Origin: Haliea sp964022665 | GTDB taxonomy: Bacteria > Pseudomonadota > Gammaproteobacteria > Pseudomonadales > Halieaceae | Length of the DNA: 64,000 bases | Assembly: GCA_964022665.1 (NCBI GenBank) | Contig: CAXIDF010000001.1 | Span: 372,001 to 436,000 of the forward strand | Direction of reading: 5' to 3' | Part shown: piece by piece, positions 17,841 to 26,974 of the stretch | Position numbering within the stretch: the first letter of the stretch is position 1 | Layout: each line of letters starts with the position of its first letter | Notes under the pieces: generated by a model | Told to the model about the DNA's origin: nothing | Seen by the model: the letters and a program-made list of their open reading frames with translations, nothing else | Databases searched by the model: none | Translations under genes and position numbers: made by a program

Positions 17841-18415
17841 GCCACGGCGCGCTGGACGCCGGGCGAGCCCGGCGCCAACTACAGGCCTGGCTGGAAACGG
17901 GCGTGGTCGGGCTGAACCTGTGCCCCTTTGCGCGACCCCTGCTGGGGTCGCCGGCGTTGCGCCTGGTGGTCTGCGAGGCGGATGACAGCGCGGCTGGGCA
18001 ACGCGTCATGGCGAGCTGCCTGCTGGCGGAATTCGACTTGCTGCTGCGCAGCGACGAGGATGAGGTCGCCACCACTTTGCTGGCCTTCAGCGGGGGGCTG
18101 GCTTCCTTCGATGACTACCTGGATTTTCTTGACCACGCCAATGCGCTGCTGGTGGCTGCAGGGCTGGAGGGCATTGTGCAGTTGGCGAGTTTTCACCCGG
18201 AGTACCAGTTTGCTGGTGAGCCTTCCCAGGCCGCGAGTCATTACAGCAACCGCGCGCCGCTGCCGGTGATACACCTGCTGCGGGAGGACATGCTGGAACG
18301 GGCCCTGGCCTCCTGGCCAGACCCCGAGCCCATTCCCGAGGCGAACGTGGAGCGCCTGAATAGCATCGGCCGCGCGGCGCTGGCGGTGCAGCTGGCCGCC
18401 TGGCAGGCGCTCTGA
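17837..18415 (+). CDS. DUF1415 family protein, non-canonical start likely
   Basis: A DUF1415 protein recognised by GLNLCPFARP, QLASFHPEYQFAG and NRAPLPVIHLLRE. The first ATG/GTG/TTG in frame is GTG 17903, which lies inside the conserved block just before VGLNLCPFA. About 22 plausible N-terminal codons (ending RRQLQAWLETG) precede it. The likeliest beginning is CTG at 17837, giving M-SHGALDAG and sharing CTGA with the reductase stop. CTG 17852 is an alternative, and GTG 17903 would give a clipped 170-residue protein. Function unknown; probably cotranscribed with the rubredoxin fusion. It ends 6 bp from the convergent recG. Confidence 0.72.
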   Translation: MSHGALDAGRARRQLQAWLETGVVGLNLCPFARPLLGSPALRLVVCEADDSAAGQRVMASCLLAEFDLLLRSDEDEVATTLLAFSGGLASFDDYLDFLDHANALLVAAGLEGIVQLASFHPEYQFAGEPSQAASHYSNRAPLPVIHLLREDMLERALASWPDPEPIPEANVERLNSIGRAALAVQLAAWQAL

Positions 18416-18421
18416 GCCGGC

Positions 18422-20509
18422 TTACACCTCGGCAAACTTCTCGCGGTTCGCCGTCCAGCGCTGGATCAGGGCGTCGATGATCTCCGGGTCACCCTGCTGC
18501 AGCGTGTGGGCTATGGCGTGCACAGCGTCCAACAGGTGATTGTGTGCCGGCAGCTCGGCGATGCGAAACGCGAGCAGGCCGGTTTGTCGTGTGCCGAGCA
18601 CTTCGCCGGGGCCGCGCAGTTCCAGGTCTTTCTCGGCGATGTAGAAGCCGTCGTTGCTTTCCCGCATGGCTACCAGACGCTGCTGTCCGCTGCGCGACAG
18701 GGGTGACTGGTACAGCAGCACACAGTGGCTGGCACCACCGCCGCGGCCCACGCGTCCGCGCAGCTGGTGCAGTTGCGCCAGCCCCAGCCGCTCCGGGTTC
18801 TCGATCACCATCAGGCTGGCGTTGGGCACGTCCACGCCCACTTCGATTACCGTGGTCGCCACCAGCAGTGCAATCTCGCCGCCTTTGAAGGCCGCCATCA
18901 CGGCCGCTTTCTCGGTGGGCTTCATGCGCCCGTGCACCAGGCCGACCTGCAGCCCCGGCAGGGCTTCACGCAGCAGTTCGGCCGTGGCCTCGGCTGCCTG
19001 CGCCTGCAGCGAGTCACTCTCCTCGATCAGGGTGCACACCCAGTAGGCCTGGCGCCCGCTGGCGCAGGCGCCGGCAACGCGGGCGATAACCTGTTCGCGG
19101 CGCTGGCTGTCGATCAACACCGTGGTCACCGGCTCGCGGCCCGGCGGCAGCTCATCAATGACCGAGAAATCCAGGTCGGCGTAGGCGACCATCGATAACG
19201 TGCGCGGAATGGGCGTGGCGGTCAGCACCAGCTGGTGTGGCCGGCCCTCGGCGCCGGCTTTCTGGCTCAGGGCGAGGCGCTGGTGTACGCCGAACTTGTG
19301 TTGCTCATCGACCATCACCAGGCCCAGGCGCTGAAAAGCCACGCTCTCCTGAAACAGGGCGTGGGTACCCACCGCGAGGGCCGCCTCGCCGGCGGCGAGC
19401 CGCGCGGTCGCCGCTGCACGCGCTTTCCCTTTCACCCGCCCACTGAGCCACTCCACACCAATGCCCAGGGGTGTGAACCACGCCTCGAAGTTGAGTCGGT
19501 GCTGCTCGGCAAGGATTTCCGTGGGCGCCATGAGCGCGACCTGAAAGCCGTTGGCGATGGCCTGCAGGGCGGCATGGGCCGCCACCAGGGTTTTTCCGGA
19601 GCCGACATCACCCTGCACCAGGCGCAGCATGGGCACGGGCTGGGCCAGGTCCGCGGCGATTTCCGCCATGACACGCTGTTGTGCCCCGGTCGGGCTGAAG
19701 GGCAGACTCTGCAGCAGCCGGTGCTGCAGGCGCTGCCCTGCGTCGCGCGCCAGTGCCGGCGCAGGGGTGGACTGCTGGCGCGCACGCAGGCGCAGCAGCA
19801 AAACATGGTGGGCGACGAGTTCCTCCAGGGCCAGGCGCAGCTGTGCCGGGTGCCGACCCTCCAGCAGGGCGTCCAGCGGCGCATCCGGCGGCGGCGCGTG
19901 CAGGTATTGCAGCGCCTGCACCAGCGTGAAGGCTTGCCGGCTGCCGGCGGGCAGCAGGTCGCGCGGCTGGGCGCGCTGCAGAAACCCCAGTGCCTGGCTG
20001 CACAGCTTGCGCCATTGCGCCTGGCCAATGCCGGTGGTGGTCGGGTAGACCGGTGTGAGCGTTGCCGGCTGCGCGCCACCCGTGGCGCTGCCGGGTTCTC
20101 CCGGCTCCAGCACGCGGTACTCCGGATGAAAGATTTCGAAGCCGTTGGCGCCACGTCTTACCTGGCCGAAGCAATGCACTCGGGTACCGGCCTGCAGGCT
20201 GTTCTTCTGCGCAGCACTGAAATGGAAGAAGCGCAACGTCAAGGTGCCGGTACCGTCCTGAATGCGCGCGACCAGACTGCGCCGCCGGCCGAAAACGATA
20301 TCCGCCAGACGTACCTCGCCCTCTACAGAGACTTCACTGCCTTCCTGCAGGCCGGCAATGGGGGTGATACGTGTGCGGTCCTGGTAGCGTAAGGGCAGGT
20401 GGAAGAGCAGGTCCTCGACCTGGCCGATGCCGTAGTCTGCCAGCTGTTGTGCCAGCTTGGGACCAACACCGCGCAGCGACGTCAGCGGAATCGGTTCAAG
20501 CACTGCCAC
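18422..20509 (-). CDS. recG: ATP-dependent DNA helicase RecG
   Basis: Branch-migration helicase of 695 residues from the chosen start. The N-terminal wedge/OB domain (LTSLRGVGPKLAQQLADYG, RYQDRTRI) precedes the SF2 motor: GDVGSGKT Walker A, VDEQHKFGVHQR, TATPIPRT and the TRG-like C-terminal motifs LHQLRGRVGRG. It remodels stalled forks and Holliday junctions. GTG 20509 is preferred because AAAGGA lies 8 nt upstream and the length then matches E. coli RecG (693). An upstream GTG at 20557 would add 16 odd residues. Divergent from the YeeZ-like gene. Confidence 0.94.
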   Translation of the reverse strand: MAVLEPIPLTSLRGVGPKLAQQLADYGIGQVEDLLFHLPLRYQDRTRITPIAGLQEGSEVSVEGEVRLADIVFGRRRSLVARIQDGTGTLTLRFFHFSAAQKNSLQAGTRVHCFGQVRRGANGFEIFHPEYRVLEPGEPGSATGGAQPATLTPVYPTTTGIGQAQWRKLCSQALGFLQRAQPRDLLPAGSRQAFTLVQALQYLHAPPPDAPLDALLEGRHPAQLRLALEELVAHHVLLLRLRARQQSTPAPALARDAGQRLQHRLLQSLPFSPTGAQQRVMAEIAADLAQPVPMLRLVQGDVGSGKTLVAAHAALQAIANGFQVALMAPTEILAEQHRLNFEAWFTPLGIGVEWLSGRVKGKARAAATARLAAGEAALAVGTHALFQESVAFQRLGLVMVDEQHKFGVHQRLALSQKAGAEGRPHQLVLTATPIPRTLSMVAYADLDFSVIDELPPGREPVTTVLIDSQRREQVIARVAGACASGRQAYWVCTLIEESDSLQAQAAEATAELLREALPGLQVGLVHGRMKPTEKAAVMAAFKGGEIALLVATTVIEVGVDVPNASLMVIENPERLGLAQLHQLRGRVGRGGGASHCVLLYQSPLSRSGQQRLVAMRESNDGFYIAEKDLELRGPGEVLGTRQTGLLAFRIAELPAHNHLLDAVHAIAHTLQQGDPEIIDALIQRWTANREKFAEV

Positions 20510-20665
20510 GGTGGGTGTCCTTTGCCGCTGTCGGGCACTGGCCTCGCAGCCGGGCACAGGGGCGGGCTTGGCGGGCTCGTCGGTGAAGACTACAGTACAC
20601 TGGAAACACGCAGGCGAGCCCGTTCGGGTGAAAGCCCGTTAGTGTAACCAGTCAGGGAAGGCAAG

Positions 20666-21544
20666 ATGAAGAGCAAAAGTGTGCTGATTGTGGGCTGTGG
20701 CGATCTGGGCGAGCGCGCGGGGAGTCTGTTGCAAGGTACCGGCTGGTCCGTCACCGGCCTGCGGCGGGACACCAGCAGGCTCCCCGCGGGGTTTGCGGGC
20801 CTCGCCGCCGACTACGCCGCAGCGGATACCGATCTCTCCGCGCTGGAGGCGCTGGCGCCCGATTTTCTGTTGTTGACCCTGAAACCGGCAGGTGGCGGTG
20901 TTGAAGGCTATCAGGCAGGTTTCACTCACGCCGTGCGCACCGTGCTTGATGGCCTGGGCTCGCATCGTCCCGTCGGCATCCTGATGGTGTCGAGCACACG
21001 CGTGTACGCGGAGGCAGAGGGGGGCTGGGTTGACGACGACAGCGCGCTGACGACCGATGACCCCGCCGCTCTCGCCATCATCGAAGCTGAGCAGCTGTTA
21101 TTCGATTCGCCCCACCCTGCCGGTGTTGTGCGCAGCTCGGGTATCTATGGCGACCCGGACGGTTTTCTGCTGCGGCGTATCCTGCGGGGGGAGTTGTGCC
21201 CCGAAAGCCCGGTGCGCTTTGGCAATCGCATCCACCGGGATGACCTGGGTGGCCTTCTCGCCTGGTTGTTGCAGCAATGGGCAGAGGGTGTAGCACCGGC
21301 ACAACGCATGATCGCTGTGGATAACGACCCCGCACCGCAGTTCGAGGTGGAGACCTGGCTGGTGCAGGCGCTGGGGCTGACCCAATGGCAGGCAGGCGCG
21401 TCAACGCCGCGCGGTGGCGGCCACAAACGCTGCCGCAATCTCGCACTGACAGCGTCCGGGTACGTACTGCGCTACCCAGATTACCGCGCCGGTTATTCGG
21501 CGGTACTGCAGGCGCGCAAAGCCGGTGACCCCAAACTGCCTTGA
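20666..21544 (+). CDS. YeeZ-like NAD(P)-dependent sugar epimerase/dehydratase
   Basis: A 292-residue short-chain dehydrogenase-like protein. The Rossmann motif is VLIVGCGDLGERAG at residues 6-19, as in YeeZ, with SSTRVYAE in the middle and SSGIYGDPDGFLLRRI, NRIHRDDL later. The canonical YxxxK pair is not obvious, so catalytic competence is uncertain. The start has GGAAGG upstream. It is convergent with ridA, 6 bp apart. The physiological role of YeeZ is not established. Confidence 0.8.
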   Translation: MKSKSVLIVGCGDLGERAGSLLQGTGWSVTGLRRDTSRLPAGFAGLAADYAAADTDLSALEALAPDFLLLTLKPAGGGVEGYQAGFTHAVRTVLDGLGSHRPVGILMVSSTRVYAEAEGGWVDDDSALTTDDPAALAIIEAEQLLFDSPHPAGVVRSSGIYGDPDGFLLRRILRGELCPESPVRFGNRIHRDDLGGLLAWLLQQWAEGVAPAQRMIAVDNDPAPQFEVETWLVQALGLTQWQAGASTPRGGGHKRCRNLALTASGYVLRYPDYRAGYSAVLQARKAGDPKLP

Positions 21545-21550
21545 CTGTGC

Positions 21551-21934
21551 TCAGAGGGCGAGTATCGCCTCCACTTCAATGGCGACGCCCTTGGGCAAGC
21601 CGGCCACCTGCACGCAGGCGCGTGCCGGGAAAGGGGGTTGCAGGAATTCCGCCATGACCTCGTTCACGGCGGCGAAGTCAGCCATATCAGTCAGGGAGAT
21701 ATTGATTTTCACCGCATTGCTCAAATCGCCACCGGCGGCATCGGCTACGGCTGCGAGGTTGCTGAATACCTGACGCGCCTGGACCTGGATGTCGCCGGCG
21801 ACCAGCTCCATGGTACCCGGTACCAGTGGGATCTGGCCCGACAGCCACACCGTGTTGCCGACCTTGACGGCCTGCGAGTAGGGCCCGATGGCCTCGGGTG
21901 CGTTCGGGGTGGAGATGATGGCTCGATTGGTCAA
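21551..21934 (-). CDS. ridA: RidA, enamine/imine deaminase
   Basis: A 127-residue YjgF/RidA protein: PNAPEAIGPYSQAVKVGNTVWLSGQIPLVP, with the catalytic arginine in FPARACVQVAGLPKGVAIEVEAI. It hydrolyses reactive 2-aminoacrylate and other enamines released by PLP enzymes. It starts with TTG, sharing TTGA with the spoT stop, so it is coupled to spoT as in many gammaproteobacteria. Confidence 0.95.
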   Translation of the reverse strand: MTNRAIISTPNAPEAIGPYSQAVKVGNTVWLSGQIPLVPGTMELVAGDIQVQARQVFSNLAAVADAAGGDLSNAVKINISLTDMADFAAVNEVMAEFLQPPFPARACVQVAGLPKGVAIEVEAILAL

Positions 21935-24084
21935 CGATTTGCTCCGGGTTTCGGGCGCCGTGCGGGCGCTTCATTCTTGAGTCGGGACACGCGTCGTACG
22001 GAGTTTACCGTGCGCAGGCGCTTCATGATATTGGCCAGGTGAATGCGGTTGTTGACCTGCATGGCGAGGTCGACAAACGTGAACTGGTAGTCCTTGTCTT
22101 CGGTTGAGATCTTTTCGATGTTCACGCCCATGCTGTTGATACGGGTGGCGAGCACCGCAATCATGCCGCGACGGTTTTCCACCTCGATGCGCAGTTCGGT
22201 AAGGTATTCCCCCTGCACATGGTCATCCCAGCGCAGCGCCACCAGGCGCTCGCGATTCTCGCGCATTTCCGTGAGGTTCTTGCAGCGCTCTCGGTGCACG
22301 ACCACCCCTTTCTCGGAACTGAGGTAGCCCTCGATGGGGTCGCCGGGTATGGGGTGGCAGCAGCGCGCATAGGTGACCATGAAACCCTCAGTGCCGCGAA
22401 TGGCCACGGGTTGCTGCTTGCGGTTGGCCGGTGCCGAGGGTTCGGAGAATTCGCCGAGGATCTGTTGCGCGGTGATGGGCGGCAGGCGGTTGCCGCGGGC
22501 AATGTCTTCCAGCAGGTCGTCCAGGGCGCTGTAGTCGTGGCCGGCGAGGTAGTCCTGCAGGCGGTCTGTGGGCAGCTGCTCCAGGTTGCTGTCGAAGGCC
22601 TGCAGCGCCTTGTCGAGCAGGCGTTTCCCCAGCGCCACGGAATCTTCCCGGGTCTGGTGCTTGAGGAAATGGCGGATGTTGGTGCGCGCCTTGGCGGTCA
22701 CCGCATAGTTAAACCATGACGGGTTGGGCCGTGCGCCCGGCGCGGTGAGGATCTCCACCGTTTGCCCGCTTTGCAGCGGCTCCGACAGCGGCGCCAAGCG
22801 CCGGTTGATCCGACACGCCACACAGCTGTTGCCTACGTCGGTGTGCACGGCGAAGGCAAAATCCACCGCCGTGGCGCCGCGTGGCAGCTCGAGAATGCGC
22901 CCCTTGGGCGTGAACACGTAGATTTCGTCGGGGAACAGGTCGATCTTGACGCTCTCGATGAACTCCAGCGAGTTGCCGGCCCGTTGCTGCATCTCCAGCA
23001 GGCCCTGCACCCACTCCCGCGCCCGCGCGTGGCTGCCGTTGGCGGATTGGCTGTCGCTCTTGTAGAGCCAGTGCGCGGCAATGCCGTTGTTGGCCATTTC
23101 CTCCATTTCCCGGGTGCGAATCTGGATTTCGATGGGCACACCGTGCATGCCCATCAGCACGGTGTGCAATGACTGGTAGCCGTTGGCCTTGGGAATGGCG
23201 ATGTAGTCGCTGAACTCACCGGGCACGGGCTTGTACAGGCTGTGCACCGAGCCGAGCACCCGGTAGCAGGTATCCACCGAATCGACGATGATCCGGAACG
23301 CGTAGATATCCATGATTTCCGAGAAGGACTTCTTCTTGGATCTCATCTTGCTGTAGATGCTGTAGAGGTGCTTCTCGCGCCCGATCACCTCAACGTCGTG
23401 CCCCTCCTGTTCCAGGGTGGACTCGATCTGGTGGCGAATCTTGTCCACCAGTTCCTTGCGGTAGCCGCTGCTGGCGCGTATCGCTGCCTGGATGCGCGAG
23501 GCGCGCATGGGATATAGCGCACTGAAGCCAAGGTCTTCGAATTCCATGCGCACGGCATTCATGCCCAGGCGCATGGCGATGGGGGCGTAGATTTCCAGGG
23601 TTTCGCGGGCGATACGGCGCGCCTTGTCCTGCGGCAGCACGCCGAGCGTGCGCATGTTGTGCAGGCGGTCGGCCAGCTTCACCAGAATCACGCGAATGTC
23701 GCGCGCCATGGCCAGCGCCATTTTCTGGAAATTCTCCGCCTGTTTTTCCGCCAGCGAGCCGAATTCCATCTGCGTGAGCTTGCTCACGCCATCGACGAGC
23801 TCGGCGACCGCCGGCCCGAACTGGTTGCCGATGGAGTCTTTTTCGATGCCGGTGTCTTCAATCACGTCATGCAGCATGGCGGCCATCAGGCTCTGATGGT
23901 CCATATGCATGTCGGCGAGGATGCCGGCTACTGCCAGGGGGTGGGTGACGTAGGGTTCACCGCTGCGGCGGATCTGGCCGAAATGCGCCTGTTCGGCGAA
24001 GTAGTAGGCGCGGCGCACCTGCTGCGCCTGCGCAGGGTTCAGGTAGCTGCGCAGGGTGGAGTCGAGGGCGTCTATGGTTTGCAT
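21931..24084 (-). CDS. spoT: SpoT, bifunctional (p)ppGpp synthetase/hydrolase
   Basis: A 717-residue RelA/SpoT homologue with the full domain set: HD hydrolase (H72-D73 in LHDVIEDTG), a synthetase domain (FSDYIAIPKANGYQSLHTVL and EIQIRT), TGS (IYVFTPKGRILELPRGATAVDFAF), and a C-terminal zinc-finger/helical region (YARCCHPIPGDPIEGY) ending in an ACT domain. The intact HD box indicates an active ppGpp hydrolase. It lies in rpoZ-spoT-ridA order on the minus strand, 35 bp after rpoZ. Confidence 0.96.
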   Translation of the reverse strand: MQTIDALDSTLRSYLNPAQAQQVRRAYYFAEQAHFGQIRRSGEPYVTHPLAVAGILADMHMDHQSLMAAMLHDVIEDTGIEKDSIGNQFGPAVAELVDGVSKLTQMEFGSLAEKQAENFQKMALAMARDIRVILVKLADRLHNMRTLGVLPQDKARRIARETLEIYAPIAMRLGMNAVRMEFEDLGFSALYPMRASRIQAAIRASSGYRKELVDKIRHQIESTLEQEGHDVEVIGREKHLYSIYSKMRSKKKSFSEIMDIYAFRIIVDSVDTCYRVLGSVHSLYKPVPGEFSDYIAIPKANGYQSLHTVLMGMHGVPIEIQIRTREMEEMANNGIAAHWLYKSDSQSANGSHARAREWVQGLLEMQQRAGNSLEFIESVKIDLFPDEIYVFTPKGRILELPRGATAVDFAFAVHTDVGNSCVACRINRRLAPLSEPLQSGQTVEILTAPGARPNPSWFNYAVTAKARTNIRHFLKHQTREDSVALGKRLLDKALQAFDSNLEQLPTDRLQDYLAGHDYSALDDLLEDIARGNRLPPITAQQILGEFSEPSAPANRKQQPVAIRGTEGFMVTYARCCHPIPGDPIEGYLSSEKGVVVHRERCKNLTEMRENRERLVALRWDDHVQGEYLTELRIEVENRRGMIAVLATRINSMGVNIEKISTEDKDYQFTFVDLAMQVNNRIHLANIMKRLRTVNSVRRVSRLKNEAPARRPKPGANR

Positions 24085-24119
24085 GTTGTGTTACCTGCTT
24101 ACCATGGAGGCCCGAGCCA

Positions 24120-24380
24120 TTACAGCGACTCGTGGGACCCCATGACCTCAGCGAGCTCGTCTTCCGCGTCGCGCTCTTCTTCGCGCGAGAGGATGGAGGA
24201 ATTGATCAGCCCTTCGGCAATTTCGCGCAGCGCGATCACAGTCGGCTTGTCCGACTCTTCCTCGACCAGGGGGTCCTTGCCGCCGGTGGCGATCTGGCGG
24301 GCGCGCTTGCTGGCGACCATGACCAGTTCGAAGCGGTTGTCGACGTTTTCAAGGCAATCTTCTACGGTTACGCGTGCCAT
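24120..24380 (-). CDS. rpoZ: RNA polymerase omega subunit
   Basis: An 86-residue omega subunit: MARVTVEDCLENVDNRFELVMVASKRARQI and KPTVIALREIAEGLI are family signatures. It assists beta-prime assembly and forms part of a ppGpp site on RNA polymerase, fitting its place just before spoT. AGGAATC precedes the ATG. A good promoter lies in the 117-bp gap to gmk. Confidence 0.96.
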   Translation of the reverse strand: MARVTVEDCLENVDNRFELVMVASKRARQIATGGKDPLVEEESDKPTVIALREIAEGLINSSILSREEERDAEDELAEVMGSHESL

Positions 24381-24416
24381 GTGCTGGTGATTCCTGTCAG
24401 GGTGAACGAACCCTCA

Positions 24417-24445
24417 ATTATACCCGGATACCCCCCCGGAGTGTA
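24417..24445 (-). promoter_or_regulatory. Sigma-70 promoter of rpoZ-spoT-ridA
   Basis: On the minus strand a perfect TATAAT -10 box (24422-24417) lies 17 bp after TACACT (24445-24440), a fair -35 box. The transcript would begin about 30 nt before the rpoZ start codon. The spacer contains a run of seven G. Confidence 0.65.
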
Positions 24446-24497
24446 CAGCGTGCTGGCGCCCTGTGGCGGTGTGAATAATGCGGCTGTGCGGGCCGGG

Positions 24498-25118
24498 TCA
24501 GGCTTGCAGCAGCCCCTGCAGCAACTCACTGAGGGCCTGTTGCTGGCGCGGCGTCTGCAGGCGATGGCTGAGTACGATGGCTTCCAGCTCGGCGAGGGCG
24601 ACCTCGAAGTCATTGTTGACCACGAGGTAGTCGGATTGCACGTAGTGCGACATTTCTTCTACCGCCTCCGCGAGGCGGCTGGCAATCACCGCGGGGTCGT
24701 CCTGGCCGCGGCCCGTGAGCCGCTGCTCCAACGCTTCGCGCGAGGGTGGCAGGATGAAGATGCCGCAGGTGTCGGGCAGCAGCCGTTTCACCTGGGCGGC
24801 GCCCTGCCAGTCGATTTCCAGAATGACATCGGTGCCCGCGGCGAGCTGTGTTTCCACCCAGCCCTGGGAGGTGCCATAGAGATTGCCGAAGACCCGCGCG
24901 TGCTCGAGAAATTCGGCTTCTTCCAGCATGCCCAGAAACGTTGCTTCATCGACGAAATGGTAGTTGACGCCGTCCTGTTCACCGGGGCGCTGGGCGCGGG
25001 TGGTGTGCGACACGGAGACCTGCAGCGCCGGGCTGCGGGCCAGCAGGGCATTGACCAGGCTGGTTTTGCCGGCACCGCTGGGTGCAGAGACGGTGTACAG
25101 GGTTCCGGTGCCTTTCAT
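24498..25118 (-). CDS. gmk: Guanylate kinase
   Basis: A 206-residue GMP kinase: P-loop APSGAGKTSL near residue 13, then HTTRAQRPGEQDGVNYHFV and LEIDWQGAAQVK. It converts GMP to GDP. It stands in the usual gmk-rpoZ-spoT order, with yicC upstream on the same strand. Confidence 0.96.
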   Translation of the reverse strand: MKGTGTLYTVSAPSGAGKTSLVNALLARSPALQVSVSHTTRAQRPGEQDGVNYHFVDEATFLGMLEEAEFLEHARVFGNLYGTSQGWVETQLAAGTDVILEIDWQGAAQVKRLLPDTCGIFILPPSREALEQRLTGRGQDDPAVIASRLAEAVEEMSHYVQSDYLVVNNDFEVALAELEAIVLSHRLQTPRQQQALSELLQGLLQA

Positions 25119-25202
25119 GGGGGGCAGCTGTCCTTGTTGCGTGCGAGGTGCGCGATTATTTTACACGCAGTGTCGCGGAAATGGGGCGGCATCGGGCGGG
25201 GA

Positions 25203-26090
25203 TTATTCGATATTCTGGATCTGCTCCCGCATCTGCTCAATCAGCACCTTGAGTTCCACCGCGGTGTGGGTGCTGCTGCTGGCTATGGATTTCGAGGACA
25301 GGGTATTGGCCTCACGGTTCAGCTCCTGCATGAGGAAGTCGAGCCGGCGCCCGCAGGGCCCCCCTTTATCCAGCGTGCGCTGCACCTCGCCGATATGGGC
25401 CTGTAGACGGTCCAGCTCTTCGTCGACATCCGCCTTCTGTGCCAGATACACCAGCTCCTGTTCCAGGCGGCCCTGATCGACCTCGACCTGCAGCTCGGCC
25501 AGGCGCGCCTGCAGCCGGGCACGCTGCTGCTCGCGCAGGGCGGGCACCAACTGCCGCGTGGCGAGGGTCGCGGCTCCCACCTGCGTCAGACGCTCGCGAA
25601 TCACCGCCGCCATCTTGGCCCCCTCCCGGGCGCGGTTGTCCAGCAGACTGGTGAGTGCGGCCTCAAATAGCGCAGTGGCGCCCTGTAGCAGCGCCGCCTC
25701 ATCCGTCTGCGCGGTGGCGCATACACCCGGGAATTGGAGCAGTTCCAGCGGATTGACGGCCTGCGCGTCGGGCAGCAGGGCGCGCAGCTCGGTGGTAGCG
25801 TCGAGCACCTGTTGCAGCCGCGCGCGGTCTATTTCCAGCGTGGCGGCCTGCGCGCTGCCGGTCTGAAAGCGAAACTGGCAGTCGAGCTTGCCGCGCGCGA
25901 GGTGTGCCGCGGCGCGCTCCCGCAGCCGCGTTTCAACATTGCGCAGTGCCTCGGGCAGTTTGAAGCTGCAGTCGAGATAGCGGTGGTTTACGGTGCGCAC
26001 CTCGACGGTCAGTTCGCCGTCGCCCACGCTGGCGCTCTCCCGGGCGAATGCGGTCATGCTGTAAATCTCTGCCACTTGCCGGCCTCGCAT
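25203..26090 (-). CDS. yicC: YicC family endoribonuclease-like protein
   Basis: A YicC-family protein of up to 295 residues. It is recognised by SMTAFARES, VEVRTVNHRYLDCSFKLPEALR near the N-terminus and FLMQELNREANTLSSKS, LKVLIEQMREQIQNIE at the end. E. coli YicC has been described as a ribonuclease involved in RNA turnover. The start is ambiguous: ATG 26090 is the longest, while GTG 26075 or ATG 26057 fit the family N-terminus (M-xx-SMTA) better. Divergent from rph. Confidence 0.9.
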   Translation of the reverse strand: MRGRQVAEIYSMTAFARESASVGDGELTVEVRTVNHRYLDCSFKLPEALRNVETRLRERAAAHLARGKLDCQFRFQTGSAQAATLEIDRARLQQVLDATTELRALLPDAQAVNPLELLQFPGVCATAQTDEAALLQGATALFEAALTSLLDNRAREGAKMAAVIRERLTQVGAATLATRQLVPALREQQRARLQARLAELQVEVDQGRLEQELVYLAQKADVDEELDRLQAHIGEVQRTLDKGGPCGRRLDFLMQELNREANTLSSKSIASSSTHTAVELKVLIEQMREQIQNIE

Positions 26091-26192
26091 CCTGTGTGAG
26101 CGGGCAGTCTAGCAGCCTCCGCGGAAGGCTCACACCGGCGTCGCCCATTGCGGTCAGACCTGCAGTCAATTGCAGCCAGTGTTGCGCGCGCT

Positions 26193-26221
26193 CTGCATGC
26201 GGCCTGCGGCTCGCGTATACT
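26193..26221 (+). promoter_or_regulatory. Possible promoter of rph
   Basis: TATACT (26216-26221) lies 28 nt before the rph ATG, with CTGCAT as a weak -35 box 17 bp upstream. Further upstream, an 8-bp inverted repeat GTGTGAGC/GCTCACAC (26094-26101 and 26128-26135) sits between yicC and rph. Confidence 0.45.
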
Positions 26222-26248
26222 GGCGCGCCACCCTATTGGAGATACCTC

Positions 26249-26968
26249 ATGCAACGACCCAGCGGCCGCGCGCCCGCCGACCTGCGAACCGTTTCCCTCA
26301 CCCGCGATTTCACCTGTCACGCGGAGGGCTCGGTGCTGGTCGAATTCGGCGCCACGCGCGTTATCTGCACGGCCTCTGTCGAGCCGGGCGTGCCGCGTTT
26401 CCTGCGGGGCACCGGCAGTGGCTGGGTGACAGCCGAGTACGGCATGCTGCCGCGCTCTACCGGATCGCGCATGGACCGCGAAGCGAGCCGCGGTAAGCAG
26501 GGCGGCCGCACGCTGGAAATCCAGCGCTTGATCGGCCGCTCACTGCGCTCCGCGGTCGACCTGAAGAAGCTGGGGGAGTTCACCATCACGGTCGATTGCG
26601 ACGTGATCCAGGCCGACGGCGGCACGCGCACGGCGGCCATTACCGGTGCCTGTGTGGCGCTGGTCGACGCCCTGAACCACCTGCAACGCAAGAAGTTGAT
26701 TACCACCGATCCGCTGTTGCAGATGGTGGCTTCGGTGTCCGTGGGTGTATTCCAGGGTGAGCCGGTACTGGACCTGGACTACCGCGAGGACTCCCGCGCC
26801 GACACCGACATGAACGTGGTGATGGGCGAGGACGGCGGCTTCATCGAGGTGCAGGGCACCGCCGAGGGCCAGCCGTTCCAGCGCAGCGAGATGAACGCCA
26901 TGCTGGACCTGGCAGAGAGCGGCATTCGCGAGCTGTTTGCAGCCCAGAAGCAGGCGCTGGCGGGCTGA
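26249..26968 (+). CDS. rph: Ribonuclease PH
   Basis: A 239-residue phosphorolytic 3'-5' exoribonuclease that trims tRNA precursors (E. coli 238). RPSGRAPADLRTVSLTRDF, EYGMLPRSTGSR, RGKQGGRTLEIQRLIGRSLR and the phosphate-binding arginines are intact, as is DCDVIQADGGTRTAAI. GGAGATACCTC precedes the ATG. The frame is open upstream, but that part does not resemble the family. It is convergent with crc, 6 bp apart. Confidence 0.96.
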   Translation: MQRPSGRAPADLRTVSLTRDFTCHAEGSVLVEFGATRVICTASVEPGVPRFLRGTGSGWVTAEYGMLPRSTGSRMDREASRGKQGGRTLEIQRLIGRSLRSAVDLKKLGEFTITVDCDVIQADGGTRTAAITGACVALVDALNHLQRKKLITTDPLLQMVASVSVGVFQGEPVLDLDYREDSRADTDMNVVMGEDGGFIEVQGTAEGQPFQRSEMNAMLDLAESGIRELFAAQKQALAG

Positions 26969-26974
26969 CGCGGC

